From an uncultured Eubacteriales bacterium (lineage in GTDB: Bacteria > Bacillota > Clostridia > Peptostreptococcales > Anaerovoracaceae): a stretch of DNA of 64,000 nucleotides. Of the stretch, positions 25,517 through 35,041 are shown one piece after another. The stretch covers positions 1 to 64,000 of the forward strand of contig UQXL01000009.1 in the NCBI GenBank assembly GCA_900545135.1, read 5' to 3'. Within the stretch, counting starts at the first letter, position 1; every line of letters starts with the position of its first letter. The position numbers were made by a program, and so were the translations under genes. The notes below the pieces were generated by a model. That model was not told where the DNA came from. It searched no databases and saw only the letters and a list, made by a program, of their open reading frames with translations.

Positions 25517-27250
25517 ATGAAACTTTCAAAGATGCATATAAAAACTTTAAGAGAAGTACCGGCGGAAGCGGAAATACCAAGCCACATCCTGCTTCTGCGC
25601 ACAGGAATGATAAGAAAACTGGCTTCGGGAATCTACGGCTTCATGCCTTTCGGCTGGAGATCGATCAAGAAAATCGAAGATATCGTAAGAGAAGAGATGG
25701 ACGCTGCCGGTGGGCAGGAGATACACATGTCCGCTGTTCAGCCCGCTGAGCTCTGGCAGGAGTCAGGCCGCTGGTCCGCCTACGGTCCTGAGCTTTGGCG
25801 CATAAAAGACAGAAACGGCAGAGATTTCTGCCTCGGGCCTACCCATGAAGAGATTTTTACCGATATAGTAAGAAACGACGTTTCTTCCCACAGGCAGCTG
25901 CCTATGAATCTGTACCAGATACAGATAAAGTACAGGGACGAAGCAAGACCTAGATTCGGCCTCATGAGAAGCAGGGAGTTCATCATGAAGGACGCATATT
26001 CCTTCGATAAGGATTTTGAGGGTCTTGATAAGAGCTACAAGGAAATGTACGACGCTTACGACAGGATATTCACCAGATGCGGACTGACTTTCAGAGCTGT
26101 GGAAGCCGACACGGGAGCCATCGGGGGAAGCAATTCCCATGAGTTTACCGCCCTTTCAGAAGTCGGAGAAAGCGAAGTCGCATACTGCGAAAAATGCTCC
26201 ATGGCCGCCACGGTGGAAAGAGCCGAATGCGTAGACGCGCCGGCTGAAACGGATGAAATGCTGCCTCTTGAAGAGGTGCACACTCCGGGAACCAAGACTA
26301 TAGAAGAAGTGGCGGGCTTCCTGTGTCTTGAAAAGAGCAGGACCATAAAGGCTCTTCTGTTTGTCACCTACGGCGACGATGGCGAGGAAAAAGAATACGT
26401 GGCCGCTTTTATCAGGGGTGACAGAGAACTGAACATGATAAAGCTGGTCAACGCCCTCGGCATACCTGAGCACGCCATAGGCTTTGCCGACGAAAACAAG
26501 ATGGCTGAGAGGACCGGCTGCGTAGGCGGATTCACAGGCCCTATTGGACTCCACGACTGCAAAATAGTGGTGGACAGCGAGCTTACAGGACTGAAAAACC
26601 TGTGTGCCGGAGCTAACAGGGAAGACTACCATGTTAAAAACGTAAATTACGGAAGAGATTATAAAGGTGATATAGTTACTGATATAAAGACGCTCAAAGA
26701 GGGCGACCCGTGCCCTGTATGCGGCGCTCCTGTAAAGCATGCCCGCGGCATAGAAGTAGGTCAGGTCTTTAAATTGGGAACCAAATATTCAGAGGCCATG
26801 AACGCCACGTATAAAGACGAGAACCAGCAAGATCAGTACATCGTCATGGGCTGCTACGGCATCGGCGTTACCAGAACTCTTTCGGCCATAGTTGAGCAGA
26901 ATCACGATGACAACGGTATAATCTGGCCTATGTCGGTGGCTCCTTACCATGTTATCATCACTCTGGTCAAACCTGGAGATGCAGAGCAGGAAGCTGTCGC
27001 AGATAAGATTTACAAGGAACTGCTGGCGGCAGGGGTTGAAGTCCTGCTGGATGACAGAGACGAAAGACCGGGCGTCAAATTCAAAGACGCCGACCTCCTG
27101 GGCATACCGCTGAGAATCACGGTGGGAAAACGCGCCGCCGAGGGGATTGTGGAATATAAGCTCAGGAGAGAAAGTGAAAAAGAGGAAAAGACGGCGGAAG
27201 AGGCCGTAAAAGAGGCCATAGCCCTGGTCAACGCAGAAAAGAGAGGATAA
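25517..27250 (+). CDS. proS: Prolyl-tRNA synthetase (bacterial type, with editing domain)
   Basis: This is a class II aminoacyl-tRNA synthetase of 577 residues. Motif 2 and 3 regions are visible ([26 protein letters not shown] and [13 protein letters not shown]), and a YbaK-like editing insertion lies between them (about residues 225-390). The C-terminal anticodon-binding domain contains [29 protein letters not shown] precedes the start. No T-box leader was seen upstream. In B. subtilis this slot of the cluster is occupied by gltX. Confidence 0.96.
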   Translation: MKLSKMHIKTLREVPAEAEIPSHILLLRTGMIRKLASGIYGFMPFGWRSIKKIEDIVREEMDAAGGQEIHMSAVQPAELWQESGRWSAYGPELWRIKDRNGRDFCLGPTHEEIFTDIVRNDVSSHRQLPMNLYQIQIKYRDEARPRFGLMRSREFIMKDAYSFDKDFEGLDKSYKEMYDAYDRIFTRCGLTFRAVEADTGAIGGSNSHEFTALSEVGESEVAYCEKCSMAATVERAECVDAPAETDEMLPLEEVHTPGTKTIEEVAGFLCLEKSRTIKALLFVTYGDDGEEKEYVAAFIRGDRELNMIKLVNALGIPEHAIGFADENKMAERTGCVGGFTGPIGLHDCKIVVDSELTGLKNLCAGANREDYHVKNVNYGRDYKGDIVTDIKTLKEGDPCPVCGAPVKHARGIEVGQVFKLGTKYSEAMNATYKDENQQDQYIVMGCYGIGVTRTLSAIVEQNHDDNGIIWPMSVAPYHVIITLVKPGDAEQEAVADKIYKELLAAGVEVLLDDRDERPGVKFKDADLLGIPLRITVGKRAAEGIVEYKLRRESEKEEKTAEEAVKEAIALVNAEKRG

Positions 27251-27271
27251 AAGCTATTTCAGAGGACATAG

Positions 27272-27901
27272 ATGGGTAAGGTAAAAGCATTTTTCAGAGA
27301 AAATATCTATATGAGTCTTTTTCTGTGCTTTTTCAAATTGGGAATAGTCACCGTAGGAGGGGGAATGGCTATGGTCCCGCTGATGCAGGAAAAGATATGC
27401 GATAAGCAAAAATGGATGTCGGAGGAAGAGGTTCTGGACTGCATAGCTGTCAGCCAGGGGCTTCCCGGCGTTATCGCCATAAACATGGCGACTTATGTGG
27501 GATATTTTAAAAAAGGGTTTTGGGGAGCTCTTATGGCTACTTTCGGAGTCATATTGCCATCGTTTGTGATAATCATTTTGGTGGTATGTTTCTTAGAGGA
27601 GGTTGGCGGCAATCCGTATATCGGAGGTGCGCTTGAAGGCGTCAAGGCCGCGGCCACCGGACTCATAGCCTACGCCGCATGGAAGATGGGCAAGCAGACC
27701 CTGGGCGGAGCTTTCCAGTGGATCGTAGCCGCAGCAGCTTTTCTGGCGATAGGCATTTTCGGTGTCAATGCGGTCTGGGTCATACTGGCCGGAATCCTCA
27801 TAGGAGAAATATATTTTACCGCCGGCAAAGCGAAGCAGAATAGAGGCGGACAGCAGAGCCCGAAGGCAGAGGAGGAAGAAAACGATGGAATTGATAGCTA
27901 A
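27272..27901 (+). CDS. Chromate transporter family protein, first half (short-chain ChrA)
   Basis: This 209-residue membrane protein has a single CHR domain: FKLGIVTVGGGMAMVPLMQ, then AVSQGLPGVIAINMATYVGY. In Bacillota short-chain ChrA proteins occur as adjacent gene pairs that together make one transporter, as here with the overlapping next gene. The true substrate in anaerobes is uncertain, since chromate/sulfate is assigned by family name only. The C-terminus is a charged Lys/Glu tail. GAGG precedes the ATG. Confidence 0.85.
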   Translation: MGKVKAFFRENIYMSLFLCFFKLGIVTVGGGMAMVPLMQEKICDKQKWMSEEEVLDCIAVSQGLPGVIAINMATYVGYFKKGFWGALMATFGVILPSFVIIILVVCFLEEVGGNPYIGGALEGVKAAATGLIAYAAWKMGKQTLGGAFQWIVAAAAFLAIGIFGVNAVWVILAGILIGEIYFTAGKAKQNRGGQQSPKAEEEENDGIDS

Positions 27902-28478
27902 GCTTTTCCTGACCTTTGCCAAGATCGGTCTCATCGGCTTCGGCGGAGGCATGGCCATATTGCCCCTCATATATCAGAGCGTATCTGAGTTCAACAGCAT
28001 AGACCCGGACGAATTTGCCAATCTGTTCGCCATATCTCAGGCGACGCCTGGACCTCTGGCTGTAAACGCGGCGACTTTTACAGGCTTTGAAACGGCAGGA
28101 GTTGCCGGGGCGCTGGCAGCTACCATCGGAGTAGCTTTTCCCACGTTCATCCTGGTGGCGGTATGCGTAAAATTTCTCAACAAATATCAGGAAAGCAAGC
28201 TTGTACAGGGGGCTTTTGTGGGTATAAGACCTGTAGCGGTTGGAATGATCATGGCAGGCTTTTTAATGATCGCCGAAACATCGCTGTTTTCGGGGAATTT
28301 TTCCGACTTTGCCGCCGTCGCAAGCTTCGGAGATTTTCTGGAAGTCATAAAGCCTGTTCAGATAGGAATGGCTGCGGTCACGTTCATCGCGGCAAAAAAA
28401 TTCAAAGTCAACGCATTGACGCTGATAGTAATAATGGGTGTGTTAGGTGCATTCTTATGTAAAGGAGAGATACTATGA
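27885..28478 (+). CDS. Chromate transporter family protein, second half (short-chain ChrA)
   Basis: This is the partner of the preceding gene: 197 residues with one CHR domain (FAKIGLIGFGGGMAILPLIYQ, then AISQATPGPLAVNAATFTGF). Its start overlaps the first half by 17 nt and its stop overlaps the cyclophilin start by 4 nt. GGAGGAAGAAAACG is the Shine-Dalgarno site. Confidence 0.85.
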   Translation: MELIAKLFLTFAKIGLIGFGGGMAILPLIYQSVSEFNSIDPDEFANLFAISQATPGPLAVNAATFTGFETAGVAGALAATIGVAFPTFILVAVCVKFLNKYQESKLVQGAFVGIRPVAVGMIMAGFLMIAETSLFSGNFSDFAAVASFGDFLEVIKPVQIGMAAVTFIAAKKFKVNALTLIVIMGVLGAFLCKGEIL

Positions 28479-28960
28479 AAAAAGTGATTATTGAGATGGA
28501 AAACGGCGATATTATGAAAGGGGAGCTTTATCCTGAAATCGCGCCGATAACTGTAGCCAACTTTGAAAAGCTGGCAGCTGAGGGATTTTACGACGGACTT
28601 ATATTTCACCGCGTAATTCCGGGATTTATGATTCAGGGAGGCTGTCCTCTCGGTAACGGAACAGGCGGTCCCGGTCATAATATAAAGGGTGAGTTCGCAG
28701 CTAACGGAGTGAAGAACGATCTGAAACACACGAGAGGCGTTCTTTCCATGGCCAGAGCAATGCATCCCGATTCGGCAGGCTCCCAGTTCTTCATCATGGT
28801 GGAAAATGCGCCTCATCTTGACGGACAGTACGCCGCTTTCGGCAAAATCACAGAGGGAATAGAAGCCGCCGACAGGATCGTTTCAGCCAAAAGGGATTAC
28901 AGCGACAAGCCTCTTGAGCCGCAGGTGATAAAGACTATCAAGGTAGTTGAAGAAGAATAA
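28475..28960 (+). CDS. Peptidyl-prolyl cis-trans isomerase, cyclophilin type
   Basis: This is a cytoplasmic single-domain cyclophilin of 161 residues that speeds proline isomerisation. Signatures are FYDGLIFHRVIPGFMIQGGC (the catalytic Arg in FHRV), GVLSMAR, SAGSQFFIM and LDGQYAAFGKI. The start overlaps the upstream chrA stop (ATGA), with AAAGGAGAG in place. Confidence 0.94.
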   Translation: MKKVIIEMENGDIMKGELYPEIAPITVANFEKLAAEGFYDGLIFHRVIPGFMIQGGCPLGNGTGGPGHNIKGEFAANGVKNDLKHTRGVLSMARAMHPDSAGSQFFIMVENAPHLDGQYAAFGKITEGIEAADRIVSAKRDYSDKPLEPQVIKTIKVVEEE

Positions 28961-28970
28961 ACAGCCCGTA

Positions 28971-29041
28971 AATGGGAAACAGCTCAGATAATGAGAAACA
29001 GCTCAGAGAATGAGAAATAACTCAAGAAATGAGAAGTAATC
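28971..29041. repeat. 19-bp tandem repeat directly before cysE
   Basis: Units starting AATGRGAAACAGCTCAGA lie at 28971-28989, 28990-29008 and 29009-29027, plus a partial unit from 29028 that runs into the cysE start. They contain GAGAAR stretches that stand in for a Shine-Dalgarno site. Copy-number change would alter the cysE leader. Confidence 0.75.
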
Positions 29042-29770
29042 ATGGCATTTTTTAAAGAAGTCGGAGAAGATATAAGAAATATAGTTGAAAAAGACCCGGC
29101 CGCCAGAAACGGTTTTGAGGTCCTTATATGCTATCCGGGAATATGGGCTCTGATCCTCCACCGGCCGGCACACTGGCTCCACCGCCATAAGCTCAAGCTT
29201 ATCGCCAGGATCATTTCACAGCTGGCCAGGTGGCTTACAGGCGTTGAAATCCACCCCGGAGCGACAATAGGCAGGCGGTGCTTTATAGACCATGGCATGG
29301 GAATCGTCATTGGAGAGACAGCTGAAGTCGGCGACGACGTGACCATATATCACGGAGTCACGCTGGGAGGAACAGGAAAAGATTCCGGCAAACGTCACCC
29401 TACCATTGGAAACAGAGTTCTCGTAAGCGCGGGAGCCAAGGTTTTGGGGCCTTTCAAGGTCGGCGACGACGTGAAGATCGGAGCCGGTTCCGTGGTGGTA
29501 AAGGAAATTCCGCCAAACTGTACCGTAGTCGGAATACCGGGAACAATAATCAAGAGAAACGGCAAGAGCACCAATCAGGAGCTCAATCAGGTCGACCTGC
29601 CGGATCCGGTGGCCGTGGAGATAGAGTGCCTGAGGAGAAGAATAGTTACTCTGGAAAACAGGCTGCGTGAAGCCGAAAACGGATCGGAAACCTCCGCGGC
29701 GGATTCGGTCGCCGAAAACCAGCCAAATGATAAACAAGCGGGAGAGGAATATAATCATGAAGATTTATAA
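29042..29770 (+). CDS. cysE: Serine O-acetyltransferase
   Basis: CysE makes O-acetylserine from serine and acetyl-CoA for cysteine synthesis. The 242-residue protein has the left-handed beta-helix with hexapeptide repeats ([20 protein letters not shown] and [13 protein letters not shown]). A charged C-terminal tail extends beyond the catalytic core. The start lies within tandem 19-bp repeats and lacks a strong Shine-Dalgarno site. The 3' end overlaps cysS by 14 nt, as expected for this conserved pair. Confidence 0.93.
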   Translation: MAFFKEVGEDIRNIVEKDPAARNGFEVLICYPGIWALILHRPAHWLHRHKLKLIARIISQLARWLTGVEIHPGATIGRRCFIDHGMGIVIGETAEVGDDVTIYHGVTLGGTGKDSGKRHPTIGNRVLVSAGAKVLGPFKVGDDVKIGAGSVVVKEIPPNCTVVGIPGTIIKRNGKSTNQELNQVDLPDPVAVEIECLRRRIVTLENRLREAENGSETSAADSVAENQPNDKQAGEEYNHEDL

Positions 29771-31166
29771 TACGCTGACCAATAAAAAAGAAGAATTCGT
29801 ACCTATAGAAGAGGGAAAAGTCAGAATGTACGTCTGCGGACCGACGGTCTACAACTATTTCCATATAGGAAACGCCCGTCCTTTCGTAGTTTTCGACACT
29901 ATGAGAAAATACCTCGAGTACAGGGGATACAAGGTCAAATTCGTTCAGAATTTCACCGATGTGGACGATAAGATAATCAAGAGAGCCAAGGAAGAGGGCG
30001 TGACAGCCAGCGAAGTGAGCGAAAAGTATATCGAGGAATATTACAAAGATGCGGCGGCTCTCAACGTGAAGAAAGCTACAGTTCATCCCAAGGTTACAGA
30101 TACTATAAATGATATAATCAAGTTTATTCAGGACCTGATAGACCTGGGATACGCTTACGAGGCCGACGGAGACGTATACTACAGGACGAGAAAATTTGAT
30201 GGGTACGGCAAGCTTTCCGGAAAGAACATCGACGACCTGATTTCGGGAGCCAGGATCGCCGTGGGAGAAAGCAAGGAAGATCCGCTTGACTTCGCTCTGT
30301 GGAAAGCGAGAAAAGAGGACAGCGAGATCGCCTGGGAATCTCCTTGGGGCATGGGAAGACCGGGCTGGCACATAGAGTGCTCTGCCATGTCTAAAAAATA
30401 TCTGGGCGATACGATAGACATCCATGCCGGCGGTCAGGATCTGCAGTTCCCGCACCACGAAAACGAGATAGCACAGTCGGAAGCCCACAGCGGCAAGGAA
30501 TTCGCCCATTACTGGATGCACAACGGATATATAAATATTGACGGAACCAAGATGTCCAAGTCCCTCGGAAACTTCAAGACCGTCAGAGACCTGCTCAAAG
30601 TCTACGACGGCGAAGTGCTGAGATTCCTCATCCTGAGCGGCCACTACAGAGGTCCTATAGATTTCGGCGAGGAAATCCTCACCCAGTCGCAGAACGGCCT
30701 TGCCAGAATGAGAAACGCCAAGAGCAATCTCAAGCATTTAATATCTTCCGGCACAGGAGAAATGACAGAGGCGGAGAAAGAGACCCTTGACGGCTTTGAC
30801 AAATACAGACAGGAATTCATAGCGGCCATGGAGGACGACCTCAATACGGCGGACGCCATAAGCGCAGTGTTCGAGCTGATTACCGCCATCAATACAGCCG
30901 TAAAGGACGGAGCTTCAAAAGCTTTCGCCCAGGGCTGCCTCGATATTCTGATGGAACTGGCTTCCGTTTTAGGATTGCTTCAGCAGGACAAGGAAGAAGA
31001 GATGGCAGAAGTGGATCCTGAAATCCAGAGCCTGATAGATGAGCGCCAGGCGGCCAGAAAAGCGAAAGATTTCGCCCGAGCCGACCAGATAAGGGATCAG
31101 CTGAAAGCCATTGGAATAACTCTTAAAGACACGCCGCAGGGAGTTCAGATCATAAAAGAATCATGA
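29757..31166 (+). CDS. cysS: Cysteinyl-tRNA synthetase
   Basis: This is a class I synthetase of 469 residues. It has a HIGH-type motif (FHIGNARPF), zinc-binding Cys/His ([29 protein letters not shown]) and the KMSKS loop ([10 protein letters not shown]). The frame runs upstream inside cysE, but the start is placed at 29757 ([14 protein letters not shown]) behind GGGAGAGG, where the family begins. The stop overlaps mrnC by 4 nt. Confidence 0.96.
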   Translation: MKIYNTLTNKKEEFVPIEEGKVRMYVCGPTVYNYFHIGNARPFVVFDTMRKYLEYRGYKVKFVQNFTDVDDKIIKRAKEEGVTASEVSEKYIEEYYKDAAALNVKKATVHPKVTDTINDIIKFIQDLIDLGYAYEADGDVYYRTRKFDGYGKLSGKNIDDLISGARIAVGESKEDPLDFALWKARKEDSEIAWESPWGMGRPGWHIECSAMSKKYLGDTIDIHAGGQDLQFPHHENEIAQSEAHSGKEFAHYWMHNGYINIDGTKMSKSLGNFKTVRDLLKVYDGEVLRFLILSGHYRGPIDFGEEILTQSQNGLARMRNAKSNLKHLISSGTGEMTEAEKETLDGFDKYRQEFIAAMEDDLNTADAISAVFELITAINTAVKDGASKAFAQGCLDILMELASVLGLLQQDKEEEMAEVDPEIQSLIDERQAARKAKDFARADQIRDQLKAIGITLKDTPQGVQIIKES

Positions 31167-31567
31167 TAAAGAGTTTGAATCAGATAAATACTACGGCTCT
31201 CGCCTATATGGGGGACGCGGTGTACGAGGTTTACGTCAGAAAGCATGTGATGGAGAGCGGACAGGTCAATGCCGACAAACTTCATTTCATGGCTGTCCCT
31301 TATGTCAAAGCCAAGGGACAGGCAGAAGCGGTGCGAGCTCTTTTGGACGGCTTTCTTTCTGAGAAGGAAGCCTCTCTCGTAAGGCGCGCCAGAAACAGAA
31401 GGACGTCATCAAAGCCTAAAAACGCCGACCCCATAGATTACAAGATGGCAACGGCTTTCGAGGCGCTGATAGGATACCTTTATCTTTCAGGAGAAGAGCA
31501 GCGGCTTGAAGAGGTGATGGCCGAGGCCGTGAGGATAATTGAAAATACAAAAGGAGAAAAGCAATGA
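31163..31567 (+). CDS. mrnC: Mini-ribonuclease III
   Basis: Mini-III is an RNase III catalytic domain without a dsRNA-binding domain that matures 23S rRNA. The 134-residue protein has TTALAYMGDAVYEVYVR with the acidic active-site residues and KMATAFEALIGYLYL. Its position after cysS and its overlapping start are typical of Bacillota. Confidence 0.93.
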   Translation: MIKSLNQINTTALAYMGDAVYEVYVRKHVMESGQVNADKLHFMAVPYVKAKGQAEAVRALLDGFLSEKEASLVRRARNRRTSSKPKNADPIDYKMATAFEALIGYLYLSGEEQRLEEVMAEAVRIIENTKGEKQ

Positions 31568-32394
31568 GCAAAGCCGACGTACTGTTTGTCAACATGTGCA
31601 ACGAGATACTGGAGAACGGCTTCTCTTCGGAGGGCCAGACGGTCAGAGCCAGATGGGAGGACGGAACTCCCGCTCATACGATAAAGATTTTCGGCGTAGT
31701 AAACCGCTACGACCTGCAGGAGGAATTTCCGGCCCTCACACTGAGGCCTACCGCCATAAAGACTGCCTGCGACGAGCTCCTGTGGATATGGCAGAGAAAG
31801 TCCAACAACATCAAAGATCTCAAAGGACATATCTGGGACGAATGGGCCGATGAAGACGGTTCCATCGGCAAGGCCTACGGCTATCAGATGGGAAAAAAGT
31901 ACCGCTTCAGTCAGGGCGAGATGGACCAGGTGGATAACGTGCTGTGGCAGCTTAAAAACACGCCTTACTCCAGGCGTATCCTTACAAATATATATAATTT
32001 CAGCGATCTTGCAGAGATGAACCTTGAGCCATGCGCCTACAGCATGACCTTCAATGTGACAGGAAACAAGCTCAACGCCATACTCCACCAGCGTTCCCAG
32101 GACATACTGGCGGCCAACAACTGGAATGTGGTGCAATATTCGATTCTTGTCCACATGTTCGCCCAAGTCAGCGGACTCGTGGCAGGAGAGCTGGTTCACG
32201 TAATAGCCGACGCTCATATATATGACAGGCATGTACCGGTCATCAGGGAACTGATCAAGCGTCCTCAGTACCCGGCGCCTAAGTTCAGGCTCAATCCTGA
32301 CGTAAAAGACTTCTATGATTTCACCGTGGACGATATAATAATAGAAGATTATCAGAAAAATCCGCAGATTCTGAACATACCTATCGCCATATAG
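31564..32394 (+). CDS. thyA: Thymidylate synthase ThyA
   Basis: ThyA converts dUMP to dTMP with methylene-tetrahydrofolate. The 276-residue protein carries the catalytic Cys in LEPCAYSM and the phosphate-binding segment HQRSQDILAANNWNVVQY. It is slightly divergent from the classical E. coli type but belongs to a ThyA subgroup common in Clostridia. The start overlaps the mrnC stop (ATGA). In many Clostridia the flavin-dependent thyX sits at this position, whereas here thyA plus folA take its place. Confidence 0.9.
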   Translation: MSKADVLFVNMCNEILENGFSSEGQTVRARWEDGTPAHTIKIFGVVNRYDLQEEFPALTLRPTAIKTACDELLWIWQRKSNNIKDLKGHIWDEWADEDGSIGKAYGYQMGKKYRFSQGEMDQVDNVLWQLKNTPYSRRILTNIYNFSDLAEMNLEPCAYSMTFNVTGNKLNAILHQRSQDILAANNWNVVQYSILVHMFAQVSGLVAGELVHVIADAHIYDRHVPVIRELIKRPQYPAPKFRLNPDVKDFYDFTVDDIIIEDYQKNPQILNIPIAI

Positions 32395-32480
32395 ATACGG
32401 AGAGGATGCTGCGTCATCGGCTCAGTAGAACAGGCCGGGCAGTACACGCGGATTTCGCAGGAAAAGAGGAAAATGACAAG

Positions 32481-32990
32481 ATGAAGCTCATCGCAGCTGC
32501 AGATGAAAAGTGGGGAATAGGAAAGGACGGCGGACTGCTGTGCCACCTCCCCGGCGACTTGAAATATTTTAAGGAAAAAACTCTGGGAAAAACACTGATC
32601 ATGGGTCGTAAAACTCTGGAAAGCCTCCCCGGCGGAAAACCTCTTCCGGGACGCGGCACTGTTGTGCTGACGAGAGATTCGAAATTCAGCAAAGAGAGCT
32701 GCAGCACGGCGGCAAGTGTAGAAGAACTGCTTTCGATGTACGGAGGCGAAGCGGCGGCAGCCGCGGACGACCAGCTGATGGCGGCAGGCGGCGGAGAAGT
32801 TTACCGCCAGCTTCTCAAATACTGCGATTCCTGCCTCATAACGAAGATCGAGGGGGATTTTAACGCCGATACTTTTCTGCCGGACTTGGACAAAAACCCG
32901 GATTTTGAGCTGATATGGACCAGCGAAGAGCACGAAGAGAACGGCATAAGCTATCGCTTCACAGAATATAAGAGGATAAATAATGGCTAA
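32481..32990 (+). CDS. folA: Dihydrofolate reductase
   Basis: FolA regenerates tetrahydrofolate from the dihydrofolate made by ThyA. The 169-residue protein begins MKLIAAADEKWGIGKDG and has LPGDLKYFKEKTLGKTLIMG and GRGTVVLTR. ATG 32481 is chosen over the upstream frame opening at 32406, because GAGGAAAATG precedes it and the conserved N-terminus starts there. It overlaps rlmB by 8 nt. Pairing with thyA is functionally consistent. Confidence 0.94.
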   Translation: MKLIAAADEKWGIGKDGGLLCHLPGDLKYFKEKTLGKTLIMGRKTLESLPGGKPLPGRGTVVLTRDSKFSKESCSTAASVEELLSMYGGEAAAAADDQLMAAGGGEVYRQLLKYCDSCLITKIEGDFNADTFLPDLDKNPDFELIWTSEEHEENGISYRFTEYKRINNG

Positions 32991-33714
32991 CGTAATTTTC
33001 GGGAGAAATCCCGTAATCGAGGCGCTGAAAAGCGGCCGGGAAATAGAGAAAGTCATGATGACTTCCACAGACGGCTCCGCAGCCAAGATAATGGCAATGG
33101 CGAAAGAAAAAGGTATTTCTGTAGCTCGAGCGGAAAAGCGCTACCTGGACAAGTTGGCGGGAGGTGCTGCTCATCAGGGCGTATGCGCTTTTACTGCCGC
33201 TTACAACTATAAAAATCTTGATGATGCGCTGAAAAAAGCCGAGGAAGCCGGCGAAGAGCCTTTTTTAATAATACTGGACAATATCGAAGATCCGCATAAC
33301 CTGGGTGCTATAATGAGGACTGCCGAGTGCGCCGGAGCTCACGGCGTAATCATTCCCAAGAGAAATGCCTGCGGCCTGACGGAAACGGTCGCCAAGACGT
33401 CGGCCGGAGCTATAGAATACGTACCGTGCATAAGGGTTTCCAACATTGTACGCACCATAGAGGAACTAAAGGGGATGGGCTTTTGGATAGGAGCCTGCGA
33501 CATGGGAGGCCAGGAATATTATAAGGCTGATTTGAAAGGCAAGCTGGCTGTGGTCATAGGCAGCGAGGGCGCAGGGATAGGGCGTCTCGTGAAAGAAAAT
33601 TGCGATTTCACAGTTTCAATGCCGATGCGCGGCAGGATAAATTCTCTTAACGCGTCCAACGCCGCGGCGGTGCTGATGTATGAAGTGAGAAGACAGAGGG
33701 ATGAACACAGATAA
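32983..33714 (+). CDS. rlmB: 23S rRNA (guanosine-2'-O-)-methyltransferase RlmB
   Basis: This SpoU-family methyltransferase is predicted to modify G2251 of 23S rRNA. In its 243 residues it has an N-terminal L30e-like substrate domain and the SPOUT knot motifs NIEDPHNLGAIMRTAE, VVIGSEGAGIGRLV and MRGRINSLNASNAAAV. It overlaps folA upstream and sigH downstream, as in the conserved cysS-mrnC-rlmB-sigH arrangement. Confidence 0.94.
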   Translation: MANVIFGRNPVIEALKSGREIEKVMMTSTDGSAAKIMAMAKEKGISVARAEKRYLDKLAGGAAHQGVCAFTAAYNYKNLDDALKKAEEAGEEPFLIILDNIEDPHNLGAIMRTAECAGAHGVIIPKRNACGLTETVAKTSAGAIEYVPCIRVSNIVRTIEELKGMGFWIGACDMGGQEYYKADLKGKLAVVIGSEGAGIGRLVKENCDFTVSMPMRGRINSLNASNAAAVLMYEVRRQRDEHR

Positions 33715-34315
33715 CTATAACATTCTTACAGATGAAGAACTTGTTAAAATGGCTCAGGAGGGCAGTGTGACCGCTGAGGAATTTCTCATAAACAAGTACA
33801 AAGAACTGGCGAAAATAAAGTCCAGCGTCTATTTTATCGTGGGCGGAGATAAGGAAGACGTGATCCAGGAGGGCATGATAGGCATTTTCAAGGCCATAAG
33901 GGAATTCCGCGAGGAAAAAAACGTTTCTTTCAGGACATTCGCAGAGGTATGCATAAACAGGCAGATCATTTCAGCTATACGCAAGGCCAACCTGCGAAAA
34001 CACAAGATCCTCAACGAATCGGTATCGCTGAACCAGGATCAGGACACAGGCGATGATGAAAAACCGCTTGAAGAGCGGCTGCGCCCGAAGAACGACGATG
34101 ACCCGGAGACGCTGATGCTCATGCGGGAAATTACGGAGTTCCTCATACAGGACAGCAACCAGCTTTTCAGTCCGCTGGAGCAGAAAGTCCTGGCGGCCAT
34201 GGTCCAGGGGAAAAAGTACAAGGAAATCGCTGAAGAGATGAATAAGAGCAGCAAGACGGTGGATAACGCCATTCAGCGAATAAAAAAGAAAATTTATAAT
34301 TATCTTGGATATTGA
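33701..34315 (+). CDS. sigH: RNA polymerase sigma factor SigH (Spo0H type)
   Basis: This sigma-70-family factor of 204 residues shows region 2 (INKYKELAKIKSSVYFIVGGDKEDVIQEG) and region 4 with the helix-turn-helix KYKEIAEEMNKSSKTVDNAIQ. Position after rlmB identifies it as SigH, the early-stationary/sporulation sigma factor. Presence does not prove that the organism sporulates. The start overlaps rlmB by 14 nt. Confidence 0.93.
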   Translation: MNTDNYNILTDEELVKMAQEGSVTAEEFLINKYKELAKIKSSVYFIVGGDKEDVIQEGMIGIFKAIREFREEKNVSFRTFAEVCINRQIISAIRKANLRKHKILNESVSLNQDQDTGDDEKPLEERLRPKNDDDPETLMLMREITEFLIQDSNQLFSPLEQKVLAAMVQGKKYKEIAEEMNKSSKTVDNAIQRIKKKIYNYLGY

Positions 34316-34340
34316 CTTTTTTGGCGACATATAGTAGGAT
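34312..34340 (+). promoter_or_regulatory. Probable promoter of tRNA-Thr
   Basis: TTGACT at 34312-34317 overlaps the sigH stop. A 17-base spacer leads to TAGGAT at 34335-34340. This implies a leader of about 180 bases before the tRNA. Confidence 0.5.
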
Positions 34341-34525
34341 AAAACTTGCGAGTCGTTGTGTGCGCGCTGGTCGTTATGCGCGCGAGCCCAAGTGAGAAAC
34401 ACAGAATCCCGCCGGGCTTGGCGAAAGCGAGCAGCCGAAAGCGCCCGGCCGAAAGCTTGCACCGACTTGTCAAGACCACGGATTTGATGTCGCTTCGGCG
34501 GGCCGTGAAGTCAAAAATTAAATAT
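34341..34525. other. GC-rich leader before tRNA-Thr
   Basis: This stretch has no supported gene. It is GC-rich, with repeated GCGAAAGC/GCCGAAAGC-like segments, and is similar in texture to the spacer after tuf at 53093-53210. It may be removed during tRNA 5' processing. Confidence 0.45.
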
Positions 34526-34602
34526 GCTACTGTAGCTCAGTCGGTACGAGCGCATCCTTGGTAAGGATGAGGTCGCCGGTTCGATTCCGGCCAGTAGCTC
34601 CA
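34526..34602 (+). tRNA. tRNA-Thr (anticodon GGU)
   Basis: A cloverleaf can be drawn. The acceptor stem is GCTACTG/CAGTAGC, the D-arm GCTC/GAGC, and the anticodon stem ATCC/GGAT with loop TTGGTAA (anticodon GGU, Thr). The T-arm contains GGTTCGATTCC, and CCA is encoded at 34600-34602. The D-loop AGTCGGTAC is a normal variant. It follows sigH, a frequent tRNA position in Bacillota. Confidence 0.95.
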
Positions 34603-34610
34603 CATGGGAG

Positions 34611-34643
34611 CCAACCGTTGAAAATTCAGCGGTTGGTTTGTTG
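34611..34643 (+). terminator. Terminator after tRNA-Thr
   Basis: CCAACCG (34611-34617) and CGGTTGG (34630-34636) form the stem, followed by TTTGTTG. It is a plausible intrinsic terminator with an interrupted T-run. Confidence 0.7.
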
Positions 34644-34730
34644 TATTTTGCCGATTGTGGAATCGTGGAACTGCGTTGGGCCGCTTTTCCTAAACAGCAA
34701 AAAACAAAAAAAAGAAATTTGAAAAATATT

Positions 34731-34970
34731 TTATTTATATCTATCAGATCTTCTTCTATATGATGTAGGAGTATTGATCAGTCCGATTAGATAATCTGCA
34801 GAGAGATCATAGTACTTGCAAAGCGAAATTAAATCATCAATCTTTAATTCTGCGCGACCGGATTCAATATGACTATACCCTTGTTGTGATTTGTTTAGTA
34901 CTTTCCCAAGCTGAGATTGGGTTAAGTCATGATCTTCGCGTACTCCTCGTATACGCTCTCTATAATTCAT
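34731..34970 (-). CDS. XRE/Cro-CI-family helix-turn-helix repressor
   Basis: This 79-residue protein is essentially one HTH_3 domain (RIRGVREDHDLTQSQLGKVL, then YSHIESGRAELKIDDLISLCKYY). It is the size of small phage- or toxin-antitoxin-type regulators. It is divergent from the 71-residue gene at 35090, and the 120-base gap holds two identical-core palindromes, so it probably represses both promoters. The region is much more AT-rich than the housekeeping block to the left, suggesting acquisition next to tRNA-Thr. Confidence 0.88.
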   Translation of the reverse strand: MNYRERIRGVREDHDLTQSQLGKVLNKSQQGYSHIESGRAELKIDDLISLCKYYDLSADYLIGLINTPTSYRRRSDRYK

Positions 34971-35020
34971 AAAATTTCGCTCCTATTTATTTATGTTCGT
35001 TTATTATGAAAAAATAATAT

Positions 35021-35041
35021 AATACTCAAACATTGAGTATT
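35021..35041. promoter_or_regulatory. XRE operator O1
   Basis: The perfect palindrome ACTCAA-ACA-TTGAGT has its core at 35024-35038, flanked by AAT/ATT to a 21-base inverted repeat. It shares its half-sites with O2. TTGAGT here read leftward could be the -35 of the XRE gene, with TAATAA 17 bases on. Confidence 0.8.
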
